Part shown: in pieces, positions 26,416 to 35,401 of the stretch
Numbering within the stretch: position 1 is the stretch's first letter
Layout: every line of letters starts with the position of its first letter
Assembly: GCA_016704465.1 (NCBI GenBank)
Contig: JADJAD010000013.1
Span: 186,001-250,000 of the forward strand
Length of the DNA stretch: 64,000 nt
DNA from: Gemmatimonadota bacterium
GTDB lineage: Bacteria > Gemmatimonadota > Gemmatimonadetes > Gemmatimonadales > Gemmatimonadaceae
Direction of reading: 5' to 3'
The notes under the pieces: model-generated
The model's input: the letters and a program-made list of their open reading frames with translations, nothing else
Database searches by the model: none
What the model was told of the DNA's origin: nothing
Position numbers and translations under genes: made by a program

Positions 26416-27185
26416 GCGCCCGGCTCGTTAGGTGTGGCCGGTGCGACGAGGCGCGGCGGCTGGCTGATGTTGGTCACGAAGCGATGAAAAATGTGTTCAA
26501 GCTCGTGCAGCACGACTTCCTTGAGGTGCAGGTCGGCGCCCGTGAGGATCGGGCGCAGGAGTTCGGGCGTGAGCCGCTGCGCAAACGTCGAGGCGAGCGG
26601 CGCATGGCTCAGGTGCCAGCGTTCGGGGGCAACGCCGCCGCGGTCGATGTCGTATGGCCGAAAGAAGCCGAACGCCGTGCCCGATGCCATGCGCGCGTCG
26701 AGCCACTCGTGGAGCGGGCCGTGCATGCCGCCCGGATCGACCTCGGCCGGGATCAGCTGGATGTCGTAGCCTGTCGGCGTTGTGGCCGCATCATACACGT
26801 CGAGATCGGTCCCCCAGTGGTGACGCGACGTGCCCGGGAGGGCGGACCACCGCAGGATGGCGAAGACCAGGTCGCGTTCGCTCAGCGTCCGAATATCGAT
26901 CGGTCGGGCGTTGGAGTCGAGGACGGCCAGCAGCCCCGACGCCTTGCGGTTCCAGATCGAGAGCTGGCGGGGAAAGTCGCGAAAGGCGCTGTGCACCGCC
27001 AGGTCGAAACCCGCCGCGCGGGCGGCATCACGCAGGGCGAGAAAATCCGGCAAGACCGCGAGGTGCATCCTCGCGCCCACGGCATCGGCCGCGGCATCTG
27101 CCGTGGCATCGGCCGCACGTTCGGCGCTGAGGTGCTGCTCGGACTGGCCGGTCAGCGCGAGCGAACTGGATGAGAGGCGATCCAT
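26412..27185 (-). CDS. M15 family D,D-/L,D-carboxypeptidase (VanY/LdcB-like)
   Basis: The 257-residue zinc peptidase has metal ligands His122 and Asp129 in GTSRHHWGTDLDVYD, and His191 in APERWHLSH. The substrate-binding signature SAFRDFPRQLSIW is at about residue 66. The family trims C-terminal D-Ala or other residues from muropeptide stems. There is no clear signal peptide: the N-terminus is polar with an Ala/Asp-rich stretch, so it may work on cytoplasmic recycled peptides, though export cannot be excluded. It is the first gene of the four-gene ATGA-coupled operon. The start at 27185 lacks a good Shine-Dalgarno sequence; a downstream ATG at residue 40 (MHLAVLPDFLALRD) is possible. Confidence 0.87.
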   Translation of the reverse strand: MDRLSSSSLALTGQSEQHLSAERAADATADAAADAVGARMHLAVLPDFLALRDAARAAGFDLAVHSAFRDFPRQLSIWNRKASGLLAVLDSNARPIDIRTLSERDLVFAILRWSALPGTSRHHWGTDLDVYDAATTPTGYDIQLIPAEVDPGGMHGPLHEWLDARMASGTAFGFFRPYDIDRGGVAPERWHLSHAPLASTFAQRLTPELLRPILTGADLHLKEVVLHELEHIFHRFVTNISQPPRLVAPATPNEPGA

Positions 27186-27449
27186 GAGCGGAGGGAGACG
27201 AGTGACGCCCGCGCGAGCATGCGCCGCGTTCGACGCATCGGGCGCTCGCGCGTAGGATACTGGCGTGACGACGGTGGCGCGATGACCGGAGCGGGAGCGG
27301 AACGTGAGCTGGGCGAGACCCAGCGAGATCGGCGCGGGAGCCGAGGACCCTGACCGAACCCCGACGTCGGCGACAGATTGACTCGTCCGCGAGGGGCGCC
27401 TGCCAGACCGTTCCGGTGCCCCGCTGGTTCACGACACATTGCACTCGCC

Positions 27450-28931
27450 ATGGCAGCCCTCTCGACCCCACGGACCATGCCGCTGGCGTCCGCGCTCGCG
27501 ACATCGCTTCCGACATCACGTGCGACCACGCTTGTGAGCGCGCTCGCCGCCATCCTGCTCGCTTGGCCCGCACCGGCCAGCGCGCAGACGCTCGCCATCA
27601 CCGGGGCGACCGTGATCGACGGCACGGGACGGGCGGCGATGCCCGACGCGACCGTCCTGATCGTCGATGGGAGGATTGCTGCGTTAGGCGCGGCGCGCAC
27701 CGTGACGATACCCGTCGGCGCGACTCGGGTGGACGGACGCGGCAAGTTCGTGATCCCGGGCCTGATGGATGCCAACCTGCACCTGTACCTCAACGGGGAC
27801 CTCGAGAGCCTCATCACGCTCGAGGATCGCTATCACGAGGTCGTGCTCGAGGGGGCGCAGATCGCGCTGCGATCGGGATTGACGACTGTCTTCGACACGT
27901 GGGGTCCGCGTGCCGCGCTGGTCAAGGCGCGCGACATGATTGCCGCCGGCCAGGCGCCGGGCAGCCGCATCTTCCTGGCCGGAAACATCATCGGATTCGG
28001 CGGCCCGCTCAGTCCTGACTTTCGCGGGGCCTCGGCGGCCCACGTCAGCAAGGCGTTTGCTGCGCGCACCAACGCGACCTGGGAACAGGGAACGGGACGC
28101 GAGCTGCTCTGGATGCCCCCGGATACGCTGCGCCTGGCGATCCAGCGCTATACCGCGCTGGACGTCGACTTCCTGAAGTATGGCGGCAGCGGCCACGTCG
28201 ACATGAACTTCCTCTCGTTCTCCGAACGGCAGCAGCGGGCCATTGTCGAGGAGGGGCATCGTGCCGGCAAGACGGTGCAGGCCCACGTCACCTCGCCCGA
28301 GAGCATCGACATGGCCATCGAGGCGGGGGCGGACATCCTCACCCACGGCGACATTTCGGGGCCGCGCTATCCCATCCCGCCCGAGACGATCCAGAAGCTC
28401 CTCGCGCGCGGCACTGCCGTCTCCGTGCTGGCGATCTCCAAGCGTCAGCTCGAGGCGCTGCAGACCCATGCGCCGAAGGGGGTGCTGACGCCCTACATGA
28501 CGATTGCGGCCACCAACATCCGCAACATGGTGCGCGCGGGGGTGCCGCTGCTCGTGTCGACCGACGCCGGGGTGCAGGACCCGGTCCTGCTGTCCGAGTC
28601 GTCCACCCTGGCGGTGGACACGGTCGATGCCCGGGTGAAGCTGGGCGAAGGGCACTTCAACGCGATGGTGGGGCTCGAGGAGGCGGGGATGGCGCCGATG
28701 GAGATCCTCAAGTCGGCGACGAGCCACGTGGCCCGGGCCTACAAGGTCGATCGTGACCTTGGGACGCTGGAGGTCGGAAAGGTCGGCGACGTGGTCATCC
28801 TCGACGCCAACCCGCTCGAGGGGGCGCGCAACTATCGTCGCATCCATTCGGTGATCAAGGATGGAAAGCTGGTCGATATCGCCCGCCTCCCGGTCTCCCC
28901 CGTGATCTCGAACAAGAAGACACGCCCCTGA
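27450..28931 (+). CDS. exported amidohydrolase-family protein
   Basis: The 493-residue protein has an N-terminal signal (LVSALAAILLAWPAPASAQ, ending near residue 49) from ATG 27450; ATG 27477 is an alternative. The metal-dependent hydrolase fold shows TLAITGATVIDGTGRAAMPD, then FVIPGLMDANLHLYLNGD. The usual H-x-H of the first metal site reads Asn109-Leu-His111. Later ligands are present: Lys in VDFLKYGGSGH, His in VQAHVTS, His in ILTHGDIS and Asp in LVSTDAGVQD. The C-terminal strand DLGTLEVGKVGDVVILDANP is typical of imidazolonepropionase/prolidase-type enzymes. The substrate is unknown. It is divergent from the murein operon. Confidence 0.87.
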   Translation: MAALSTPRTMPLASALATSLPTSRATTLVSALAAILLAWPAPASAQTLAITGATVIDGTGRAAMPDATVLIVDGRIAALGAARTVTIPVGATRVDGRGKFVIPGLMDANLHLYLNGDLESLITLEDRYHEVVLEGAQIALRSGLTTVFDTWGPRAALVKARDMIAAGQAPGSRIFLAGNIIGFGGPLSPDFRGASAAHVSKAFAARTNATWEQGTGRELLWMPPDTLRLAIQRYTALDVDFLKYGGSGHVDMNFLSFSERQQRAIVEEGHRAGKTVQAHVTSPESIDMAIEAGADILTHGDISGPRYPIPPETIQKLLARGTAVSVLAISKRQLEALQTHAPKGVLTPYMTIAATNIRNMVRAGVPLLVSTDAGVQDPVLLSESSTLAVDTVDARVKLGEGHFNAMVGLEEAGMAPMEILKSATSHVARAYKVDRDLGTLEVGKVGDVVILDANPLEGARNYRRIHSVIKDGKLVDIARLPVSPVISNKKTRP

Positions 28932-28959
28932 GGGTCGCCGACGAGGCGCGCGATGTCGC

Positions 28960-29571
28960 CTACGCACCCACGACGGCGCGCGCGATTGCGCGCACGCGCT
29001 GGCGCAGGAGCGGCACCACGTCGGCTTCGAACCACGGATTGGCCGCCAGCCATGCGCGGTTGCGCGGGCTCGGATGCGGCATGGGCAGCACAGCCGGCCA
29101 CCGCAGGCGCCAACCCGCCACGACCTCGGTGACTGAACCGGCGTCAACGCCCAGATGCCAACGCTGCGCATACTGGCCGATCACCAGCGTCAGCTGCACC
29201 GCGCTCAGGTGCGCGAGGAGTTCCGCACGCCAGGCCGGGGCACATTCCGCCCGCGGTGGCAGGTCGCCGGAGCGACCTGTCCCGGGATAGCAGAATCCCA
29301 TGGGGACGATCGCGACCAGGCGCGGGTCGTAGAACGCGTCCCGATCGAGCCCCAACCAGTCGCGCAGGCGGTCACCACTCGGATCGTCGAAGGGGACGCC
29401 GCTCTCGTGCACGCGGCGCCCGGGCGCCTGCCCTGCGATGAGGATGCGGGCCCGCCCATCGACCTGTACGACCGGGCGCGGCGAATGAGCGAGCGCCCCC
29501 GCGCAGAGCGAGCAGGCACGAACACGCGCCAGGAGCGTCGGCAGCGAGCGGACATGACGTGCTGGCATCAC
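28960..29571 (-). CDS. uracil-DNA glycosylase family protein
   Basis: The 203-residue protein has the uracil-DNA-glycosylase superfamily plan: ILIAGQAPGRRVHESGVPFD (water-activating loop region), then GFCYPGTGRSGDLPPRAECA, LVIGQYAQRWHL and the His-containing LPMPHPSPRN. An N-terminal CSLC pair is followed only by one more cysteine in the ECAP string, so an iron-sulphur cluster of the family 4 type is not clearly supported. It belongs to the widely found bacterial set annotated as uracil-DNA glycosylase family, whose activity is often untested. Proposed role: base-excision repair in the cytoplasm. Start 29571 has two adjacent ATG codons. The gene is convergent with the amidohydrolase, with 28 bases between the stops. 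Confidence 0.85.
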   Translation of the reverse strand: MMPARHVRSLPTLLARVRACSLCAGALAHSPRPVVQVDGRARILIAGQAPGRRVHESGVPFDDPSGDRLRDWLGLDRDAFYDPRLVAIVPMGFCYPGTGRSGDLPPRAECAPAWRAELLAHLSAVQLTLVIGQYAQRWHLGVDAGSVTEVVAGWRLRWPAVLPMPHPSPRNRAWLAANPWFEADVVPLLRQRVRAIARAVVGA

Positions 29572-29722
29572 GGTGCCTGCGGGGCGCCGACCATGGGTGG
29601 ATGATAACCGCGGGCCCCGCTTCTCCTAACTCTTCGCGGGGCCATGTATCATGTTTCCGGCGCCGGGCGAGGGGCCGCCGCTCCTCCGTTCATCAGGTCG
29701 CGCGAGCGGCGCGACGCACGGG

Positions 29723-29749
29723 CCTGCCGCGACAGTGTCGCGCGGCAGG
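29723..29749. terminator. hairpin upstream of the GNAT gene
   Basis: CCTGCCGCG (29723-29731) pairs perfectly with CGCGGCAGG (29741-29749) around a nine-base loop. It is followed by an AT-rich stretch (CATATATCAC) about 50 bases before the acetyltransferase start, which could hold that gene's -10 element. Confidence 0.4.
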
Positions 29750-29808
29750 GCATATATCACCATTGAGTCGTCCCGTGCCGCGCGGGTGGCTCACAGCGTG
29801 CGAATGTC

Positions 29809-30270
29809 ATGGCCATTTCCGTGCGAGAGCTGCGCCCGATCGACGAATGCGCGCTTCATCAGGTGGCACCGGGGGTCTTCGACCGTCCGGTTCGCCCGGA
29901 ATGGGCGCGCGACTTTCTCGGCGATACCGGTCATCACCTGGTCGTCGCCATGGACGACGAGACCGTCGTCGGCATGATATCGGCCGTGGTTTTCCTGCAT
30001 CCGGACAAGCCGCCGCAGCTGTGGATCAATGAGATCGGGGTCGCGACGACGCACCAGCGACGCGGCATCGGTCGACAGCTCGTCGACGCCATGCTCGACG
30101 TCGGCCGTTCGAGCGGGTGCACCTGCGCCTGGCTGGGAAGCGAGCCCGAAAACCTGCCCGCCCACGAGCTATATGAGAAGGCCGGGGGGAGTGCTGCCCC
30201 GTGCCTGCTGTTCACCTTTGAACTCGGCACGCAGCAGGCGGCGGCAGCGAATGGCGCCGAGCCGCGGTAG
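29809..30270 (+). CDS. GNAT-family N-acetyltransferase
   Basis: The 153-residue protein has the acetyl-CoA-binding motif A, VATTHQRRGIGRQLVDAML (Q/R-x-x-G-x-G/A), preceded by a beta strand WINEIG and followed by the motif B region (HELYEKAGG). The acceptor is not predictable from sequence. The family covers amino-group acetylation of small molecules and proteins, and some distant relatives modify aminoglycosides, but I see nothing specific for that. It lies 41 bases before the flavoprotein gene on the same strand and may be co-transcribed with it. Confidence 0.88.
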   Translation: MAISVRELRPIDECALHQVAPGVFDRPVRPEWARDFLGDTGHHLVVAMDDETVVGMISAVVFLHPDKPPQLWINEIGVATTHQRRGIGRQLVDAMLDVGRSSGCTCAWLGSEPENLPAHELYEKAGGSAAPCLLFTFELGTQQAAAANGAEPR

Positions 30271-30311
30271 GCCTGGGACACGCCATCTCATCCATCACTC
30301 CCTTCGTCAGC

Positions 30312-32774
30312 ATGTCCACACCGGCCCTCCCCTCTCGCGCCCGCGTCGTCGTCATCGGTGGTGGAGTCATCGGATGCTCCGTGGCCTATCACCTGGCACA
30401 CATGGGATGCCGCGACGTCGTGCTGCTCGAGCGACATGAGCTGACGGCCGGTACCACGTGGCACTCGGCCGGGCTGATGGTGACCTTCGGTTCCACATCC
30501 GAGACGTCGACCGACTTCCGCAAGTACACGCGCGACCTGTACGCCCGACTCGAGACGGAGACGGGGCAGGCCACCGGCTTCAAGCCGGTCGGCTTCATCG
30601 AAGTGGCCGCCGATGCGGATCGACTGGAGGAGTATCGCCGCGTCTCCGCGTTCAATCGGCACTGCGGGATCGACGTGCAGGAGCTTTCGGCGCGCGAGGT
30701 GGGGGCGCTCTTTCCGATCGCACGCATCGACGACATCCTCGCGGGCTTCTACGTGGCAGGCGACGGTCGCGTGAACCCGATCGACGTGACGCGGGCGCTG
30801 GCGGCGGGGGCCCGTATGCAGGGGGCGACGCTGCTGGAGCGCGTGCCGGTCACCGGGATCACACAGCGCCACGGCGCGGTGACCGGGGTCGTGACGCCGT
30901 TCGGGACGATCGAGGCGGAGACGGTGGTGAACTGTGGCGGCGCGTGGGGGCGCGCGATCGGCGAGATGGCTGGGGTGAGCGTCCCGTTGCAGGCGGCGGA
31001 GCACTACTACCTGATCACGGATGAGATTCCCGGGATCTCCAAGAGCTGGCCGGTCCTCGAGGACCCGGGCTCGTACGGCTACTACCGCGAGGAAGGCGGT
31101 GGGCTGATGATCGGGTTGTTCGAGCCGGCCTGCGCGCCGTGGATGGTCGACGGCATGCCGGACGACTTCGCCTTCGGCGAGATCGCTCCCGACTGGGAGC
31201 GCATGGGCGGCTATCTCGAGACCGCCATGCGGCGTGTCCCGATCGCCGCCGAGACCGGGGTGCGCAAGTTCTTCTGCGGCCCGGAGTCGTTCACACCGGA
31301 CCTGCGCCCGATCCTCGGCGAGGCGCCGGAGCTGCGCAACTTCTTCGTCGCGGCCGGGCTCAACTCCATCGGGATCCTCACCGGCGGGGGTGTGGGACGG
31401 GCACTGGCGCACTGGATCGTGGAGGGCCGCCCGGATTTCGACGTCACCGGGATGCACATCGACCGCCTGCACCCCTACCAGGCGACCCCCGACTACCGGC
31501 GCAGCCGGACCGTGGAGTCGTTAGGCATGGTCTACAAGTGCCACTACCCGTTCCACACGATGCAGACCGCGCGCGGCGCGAAGCTCTCACCGCTCCATGC
31601 CCGGCTCACCGAACGCGGCGCATACTTCCGCGATGTCAGCGGGTGGGAAGGCGCGGACTGGTACGCGACGGACGGGTCCCCGCCCGACGCGGGGCCGCCG
31701 TCCTTCGGCCGTCCGGCGTGGTTCCCCCAGTGGCAGGGCGAGCACGAGGCCGCCCGATCGGGGGTGATCCTGATGGACATGTCGTTCATGTCCAAGTTCC
31801 TCGTGCAGGGGCGCGACGCCGGGCCCGTGCTGAACCACGTGTCGGCCAACGACGTGAACGGTGCGCGAGGTCGCGTGACGTACACGCAGTGGCTCAACGA
31901 GGGCGGCACCCTCGAGGCCGACCTCACGGTGACCAAGCTCGATGACGAGCGCTTCATGGTCGTGGCGTCCGACACCGCGCACCGACACGTGGAAACGTGG
32001 CTGCGGCGCCACATTCCTGCCGTGGCACATGCCTTTGTGACCGATGTCACATCGGCGTACGCGCAAGTCAACCTGCAGGGCCCCCGCTCGCGCGCGCTCT
32101 TGCAGTCGGTCACGACCGCCGACGTCTCCAACGAGGCCTTTCCCTTTCGCGCCGCACGCGAGATCGAGATCGGCTTCGCCCGCGTAATCTGCCTGCGCAT
32201 CACCTACCTCGGCGAGCTGGGCTACGAACTGTTCATCCCGGCCGAACAGGCGGTGCCGGTCTATGACCGTCTCGTGGAAGCCGGCCGTGCGCACGGCCTC
32301 CGCCACGCCGGACTCAAGGCCCTCGCATCGCTGCGCATGGAGAAGGGGTACCGCGACTACGGGCACGACATCGACAACACCGATTCGGTGCTCGAGGCGG
32401 GGCTCGGCTTCGCCGTCGACCTCACCAAGCCGGACGGCTTCATCGGACGCGATGCAGTCGTGGCACGAAAGGCGTCCGGCCCGCTCACCCGCCGCCTGGT
32501 GCAGGTGCAACTACTCGACCCCGCGCCGCTGCTCTTCCACGCGGAGGTCGTCTGGCGCAGTGGCGTGGCGGTCGGCTACGTGCGCGCGGCATCGTACGGG
32601 CACACGCTGGGTGGCGCCGTGGGGCTGGCGATGATCGACACCGGCGGCCCTCCCCTGACACAGGCATGGATCGACGCGGGAGTCTGGGAGCTCGAGGTGG
32701 GGGCAGCGCGATGTCGCGCGCACGCGTCGCTGGCGCCGCTCTACGACCCGAGGAGCGCGCGGGTGAGGGCATGA
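30312..32774 (+). CDS. FAD-dependent dehydrogenase with GcvT domain (dimethylglycine/sarcosine dehydrogenase-like)
   Basis: The 820-residue enzyme has an N-terminal dinucleotide fold (VVVIGGGVIGCSVAYHLA) and a DAO-type oxidoreductase domain at about 10-390. TTWHSAGL includes His51, the position that carries covalent FAD in mitochondrial dimethylglycine dehydrogenase. A central FAO_M-type segment is followed by a C-terminal folate-binding GcvT aminomethyltransferase domain (about 430-820; LMDMSFMSKFLVQGRDAG; TYLGELGYELFIPAEQAV; DSVLEAGLGFAVDLTKPDGF). Such enzymes oxidatively demethylate N-methylglycines and pass formaldehyde to tetrahydrofolate. The exact substrate (dimethylglycine, sarcosine or betaine-derived) is not determined. 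No glycine-cleavage genes are adjacent. Confidence 0.92.
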   Translation: MSTPALPSRARVVVIGGGVIGCSVAYHLAHMGCRDVVLLERHELTAGTTWHSAGLMVTFGSTSETSTDFRKYTRDLYARLETETGQATGFKPVGFIEVAADADRLEEYRRVSAFNRHCGIDVQELSAREVGALFPIARIDDILAGFYVAGDGRVNPIDVTRALAAGARMQGATLLERVPVTGITQRHGAVTGVVTPFGTIEAETVVNCGGAWGRAIGEMAGVSVPLQAAEHYYLITDEIPGISKSWPVLEDPGSYGYYREEGGGLMIGLFEPACAPWMVDGMPDDFAFGEIAPDWERMGGYLETAMRRVPIAAETGVRKFFCGPESFTPDLRPILGEAPELRNFFVAAGLNSIGILTGGGVGRALAHWIVEGRPDFDVTGMHIDRLHPYQATPDYRRSRTVESLGMVYKCHYPFHTMQTARGAKLSPLHARLTERGAYFRDVSGWEGADWYATDGSPPDAGPPSFGRPAWFPQWQGEHEAARSGVILMDMSFMSKFLVQGRDAGPVLNHVSANDVNGARGRVTYTQWLNEGGTLEADLTVTKLDDERFMVVASDTAHRHVETWLRRHIPAVAHAFVTDVTSAYAQVNLQGPRSRALLQSVTTADVSNEAFPFRAAREIEIGFARVICLRITYLGELGYELFIPAEQAVPVYDRLVEAGRAHGLRHAGLKALASLRMEKGYRDYGHDIDNTDSVLEAGLGFAVDLTKPDGFIGRDAVVARKASGPLTRRLVQVQLLDPAPLLFHAEVVWRSGVAVGYVRAASYGHTLGGAVGLAMIDTGGPPLTQAWIDAGVWELEVGAARCRAHASLAPLYDPRSARVRA

Positions 32775-33027
32775 GGTAAGCGGTGCGACGTTTCGGCGCG
32801 CGTCTCCCTGCCTGACGAGCACTACGGTTGTCGCCGGTTCGGGTCCGCGAATCACGCGAGTGCGAGCAAGGCTTGGCAAACTGTCGTCAGCAGGACATGC
32901 CCGATCGATCAGCGGCCACCCCTTCCACCCATGCACGGCGCCGCATAGCATGCAGGCATCTGCCGCGCATCCTGCCGCGGCGCAGGGAGGCACGCGTCGA
33001 CAGTCGCCGTGTGAGGCGGGAGGCGTC

Positions 33028-33801
33028 ATGGAGCACCTCGATCGGGAGTCCTGGCATCCGGCCAGCGCGCAGCTGCAGCAGCTCTTCCGCGACACGGTGC
33101 ACGACGCGGGCGGGACGGTGGTTGATGTCGTCGACGATGGACGCACGCTGTGGGGACGCGCCGTGCTTCCGGTGATGCTCGCGGTACGCCCCGGCGATCG
33201 GCTGCGTGGGGGCGTGGCCATGCGGACCGCCGGCACCGAGGTGCACATCCATCCGTACACGCTGCGCGAGGTCTGCACCAACGGTGCGGTGCGTGCGCAT
33301 GCCCTGGCGACCAGGATCGTGCCGCGAGTGCACATCGACCCGGCCGTCGCGTCGTCGCACGACTATTCGGTGATCGCGGTGCTGGACGAGGTGGCGACCG
33401 CGCTGCACTCCTGTTCACGTCCCGAGGTCTTCGAGGAAGGTGTTGCCGAGATGCGCGACGCCCTGAGCCGGGAGGCCGATGCTGCGCTCGATGCGCTCGA
33501 GTTCTTCCGCGTCATCGAATCGCTCGGCACGTCGCGCGTGGCCGAATCGGTGCGCCGTGTGCTGTCCCGGGTGCTGCGGCAACTCGCGCAGGCGGGCGGG
33601 CGCGAGCGCTCGGCCTTCGCCCTTGGGAACGCGCTGACGGCCGCCGGCCGCGATGCCGCGTCCCCCGCCGTGCGCTGGGTGCTCGAGGAGTACGGCGCCG
33701 CGATCTTCGCGGCGGCGGTCCCCGGCGCCACGCCTCCCACCGCATCGATCGGCCGGCGGCGGATCCCCGCCCACCCCACCGCACGCGCGACGCGCCGGTA
33801 G
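33028..33801 (+). CDS. unknown protein with a DUF932-like VCTNG motif
   Basis: From ATG 33028, preceded by GGGAGG at a good spacing, the protein has 257 residues. The central part (RLRGGVAMRTAGTEVHIHPY, then LREVCTNGAVRAH) resembles the DUF932 phage/plasmid-type family, whose members share a string near V-C-x-N-G. I hold this loosely. The C-terminal half is alpha-helical (EGVAEMRDALSREADAALDA; ESVRRVLSRVLRQLAQAG). There is no signal peptide or membrane segment. No phage or plasmid genes surround it: the neighbours are a flavoprotein and a LOG protein. A function cannot be assigned. Confidence 0.6.
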   Translation: MEHLDRESWHPASAQLQQLFRDTVHDAGGTVVDVVDDGRTLWGRAVLPVMLAVRPGDRLRGGVAMRTAGTEVHIHPYTLREVCTNGAVRAHALATRIVPRVHIDPAVASSHDYSVIAVLDEVATALHSCSRPEVFEEGVAEMRDALSREADAALDALEFFRVIESLGTSRVAESVRRVLSRVLRQLAQAGGRERSAFALGNALTAAGRDAASPAVRWVLEEYGAAIFAAAVPGATPPTASIGRRRIPAHPTARATRR

Positions 33802-33845
33802 CGAGTCAGGCCGTCGCGAGGGACGTGCTGGCGCGTGCTCGCCGC

Positions 33846-33878
33846 GGGGAGCGCGCGGGGAGCGCGCGGGGAGCGCGC
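33846..33878. repeat. 11-bp tandem repeat, three exact copies
   Basis: The unit GGGGAGCGCGC is repeated exactly at 33846, 33857 and 33868 in the 246-base gap before the LOG gene. The 11-bp period is close to one helical turn, so each copy faces the same side of the DNA. No protein-binding function is known. Confidence 0.9.
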
Positions 33879-34047
33879 GCGATTGGATAGCTTGTCGTGG
33901 GGCGATCCGGCGGGACGGCGTCAGTCCATCCGGGCCGCCGCAGCGCCCGCGCCGGGTTTCCATCGGATGCGGTGCGGACATCAGGCGCGCACAGCGATCG
34001 GCCCCGACCGCAAGCAATTCCGCACTCCCACGCAGGCAGGTACCCCG

Positions 34048-34824
34048 ATGCCCTCGGCCCGGAATTCACAACAGATCGACCTCAGTTTTCTCGAGGGTCC
34101 GCGCTCGCGATGGAAGGAATTCCTCAGCGTCCTGAGTATCGCCCGCGAGTTTGTCCAGGGATTCCGACAGCTGCACTTTGTCGGCCCATGCGTCACCTTC
34201 TTCGGCAGCGCGCGCTTCAAGGAGGATCACCCGTACTACGAGGTCACGCGCGAACTGGCGGCGCGCATCGGCCGTGTGGGCTTCACGATCATGACCGGCG
34301 GCGGCCCGGGCATCATGGAGGCGGCGAATCGCGGTGCGCGAGACGTGGGGGCCCGCAGCATCGGCTGCAACATCTACCTCCCGCACGAGCAGGCACCCAA
34401 CCCCTACCTCGACATCAGCCTCACCTTCCAGCGCTTCTTCGTGCGCAAGGTGCTGCTGCTCAAGTACAGCATCGCGTTCGTCGTCATGCCGGGGGGCGCC
34501 GGGACGGTCGATGAGCTGTTCGAGACGATCACGCTGATCCAGACCGGCAAGGTGAAGGACTTCCCCATCCTGCTCTATGGCAGGACCTACTGGGGACCGA
34601 TGCTCGAGCAGCTCGAGCGCATGGTGGCCGAGGGGACGATCGGTCGCAAGGAGCTGGCCTTCGTTTATGTGGCCGACGACGTGGACGAGGCCACCACGCT
34701 GCTGCAGGATCGCCTCGTGGCGATGTGGCAGGAACTCGGGAAGCGTCACGACACGCCGAAGTGGTGGTTCCTCGAGCGCCGCATCGCGCAGCCGCCAGCT
34801 GCTCCGAGGCCAGCGCACAAGTAG
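34048..34824 (+). CDS. LOG-family protein (TIGR00730 type, cytokinin-riboside-monophosphate phosphoribohydrolase-like)
   Basis: The 258-residue protein starts at ATG 34048. A Rossmann-type domain carries the two family motifs: FTIMTGGGPGIMEAANRGAR and MPGGAGTVDELFETITL, the second being the P-G-G-x-G-T-x-x-E motif of LOG proteins once misnamed lysine decarboxylases. Confirmed members hydrolyse nucleotide 5'-monophosphates at the N-glycosidic bond (AMP or cytokinin ribotides to base and ribose phosphate). The bacterial role outside plant-associated species is mostly purine salvage or unknown. It is cytoplasmic and single. A longer upstream ORF through the tandem repeat is not supported. Confidence 0.9.
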   Translation: MPSARNSQQIDLSFLEGPRSRWKEFLSVLSIAREFVQGFRQLHFVGPCVTFFGSARFKEDHPYYEVTRELAARIGRVGFTIMTGGGPGIMEAANRGARDVGARSIGCNIYLPHEQAPNPYLDISLTFQRFFVRKVLLLKYSIAFVVMPGGAGTVDELFETITLIQTGKVKDFPILLYGRTYWGPMLEQLERMVAEGTIGRKELAFVYVADDVDEATTLLQDRLVAMWQELGKRHDTPKWWFLERRIAQPPAAPRPAHK

Positions 34825-34906
34825 TCGACGGCCGCTGGCCGGCGCGGGTCGCCGAAGCGCCGGCGACTATGTGTTCGATGGCGTGCCGGGACCGACGACC
34901 GTCACC

Positions 34907-35401
34907 TCACTCCGTCGTCCCGTCAACTTGCAGCACGATGGCCTCGATACCGGGCCAGGCCGCGCGGCTGTACCGCGCCAGCGTTCGCAGGTATCGCAGA
35001 CCGTCCTCGCCGTGCCGCTCGGTGACCACGGCGGCCGCTCGCTGGACCGCTGCTGCGTCGGCATAGGGGGCCTCGAGATCCTGCGCCATCGACCCGCCCT
35101 CGTGGGCGACACCGGCCGCGTCGAGGAAGGCGACCTGGATGCCGGGCTCGAGTTGCACGTAGTGCAGGTGCAGCAGGTCGAGTTCGTCCTCGGGCAGCTC
35201 GGCTTTCGACCGCACGACCTCGCGCGCCAGCCGATCCACCGACCAGCCCTGCAGGGTCACCGCCCGGAACCCGCCGGCCTTCCGGGTCAGCAGGCGCTGG
35301 ATGTAGAGGGCACGCGTCTCACGGCTGGACTGCATCGCGTGCGACACGAGCGTGATGCGCTGCTCGGCAGGGAGCGAGCGATAGGGGGAGAGGCTGGACA
35401 T
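34907..35401 (-). CDS. conserved hypothetical protein, 164 residues
   Basis: I do not recognise the family. From ATG 35401 the product starts MSSLSPYRSLPAEQRITLVS and is mostly alpha-helical and charged, with no signal or membrane segment. Several segments look like helical hairpins (ETRALYIQRLLTRKAGGF; AAAVVTERHGEDGLRYLRTL). An in-frame extension up to 35953 reads antisense through the M42 gene and is rejected. It is convergent with the LOG gene and divergent from the M42 gene, with about 190 bases in between. Confidence 0.6.
   Translation of the reverse strand: MSSLSPYRSLPAEQRITLVSHAMQSSRETRALYIQRLLTRKAGGFRAVTLQGWSVDRLAREVVRSKAELPEDELDLLHLHYVQLEPGIQVAFLDAAGVAHEGGSMAQDLEAPYADAAAVQRAAAVVTERHGEDGLRYLRTLARYSRAAWPGIEAIVLQVDGTTE

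Noticed and set aside
27684..29171. Minus-strand 495-codon ORF across the amidohydrolase gene
   Set aside because: Antisense to a clear metallohydrolase and overlapping the uracil-DNA-glycosylase-like gene; composition is shadow-like.
29809..30270. Aminoglycoside acetyltransferase
   Set aside because: Only the general GNAT acetyl-CoA motif is visible; no resistance-specific features or mobile context.
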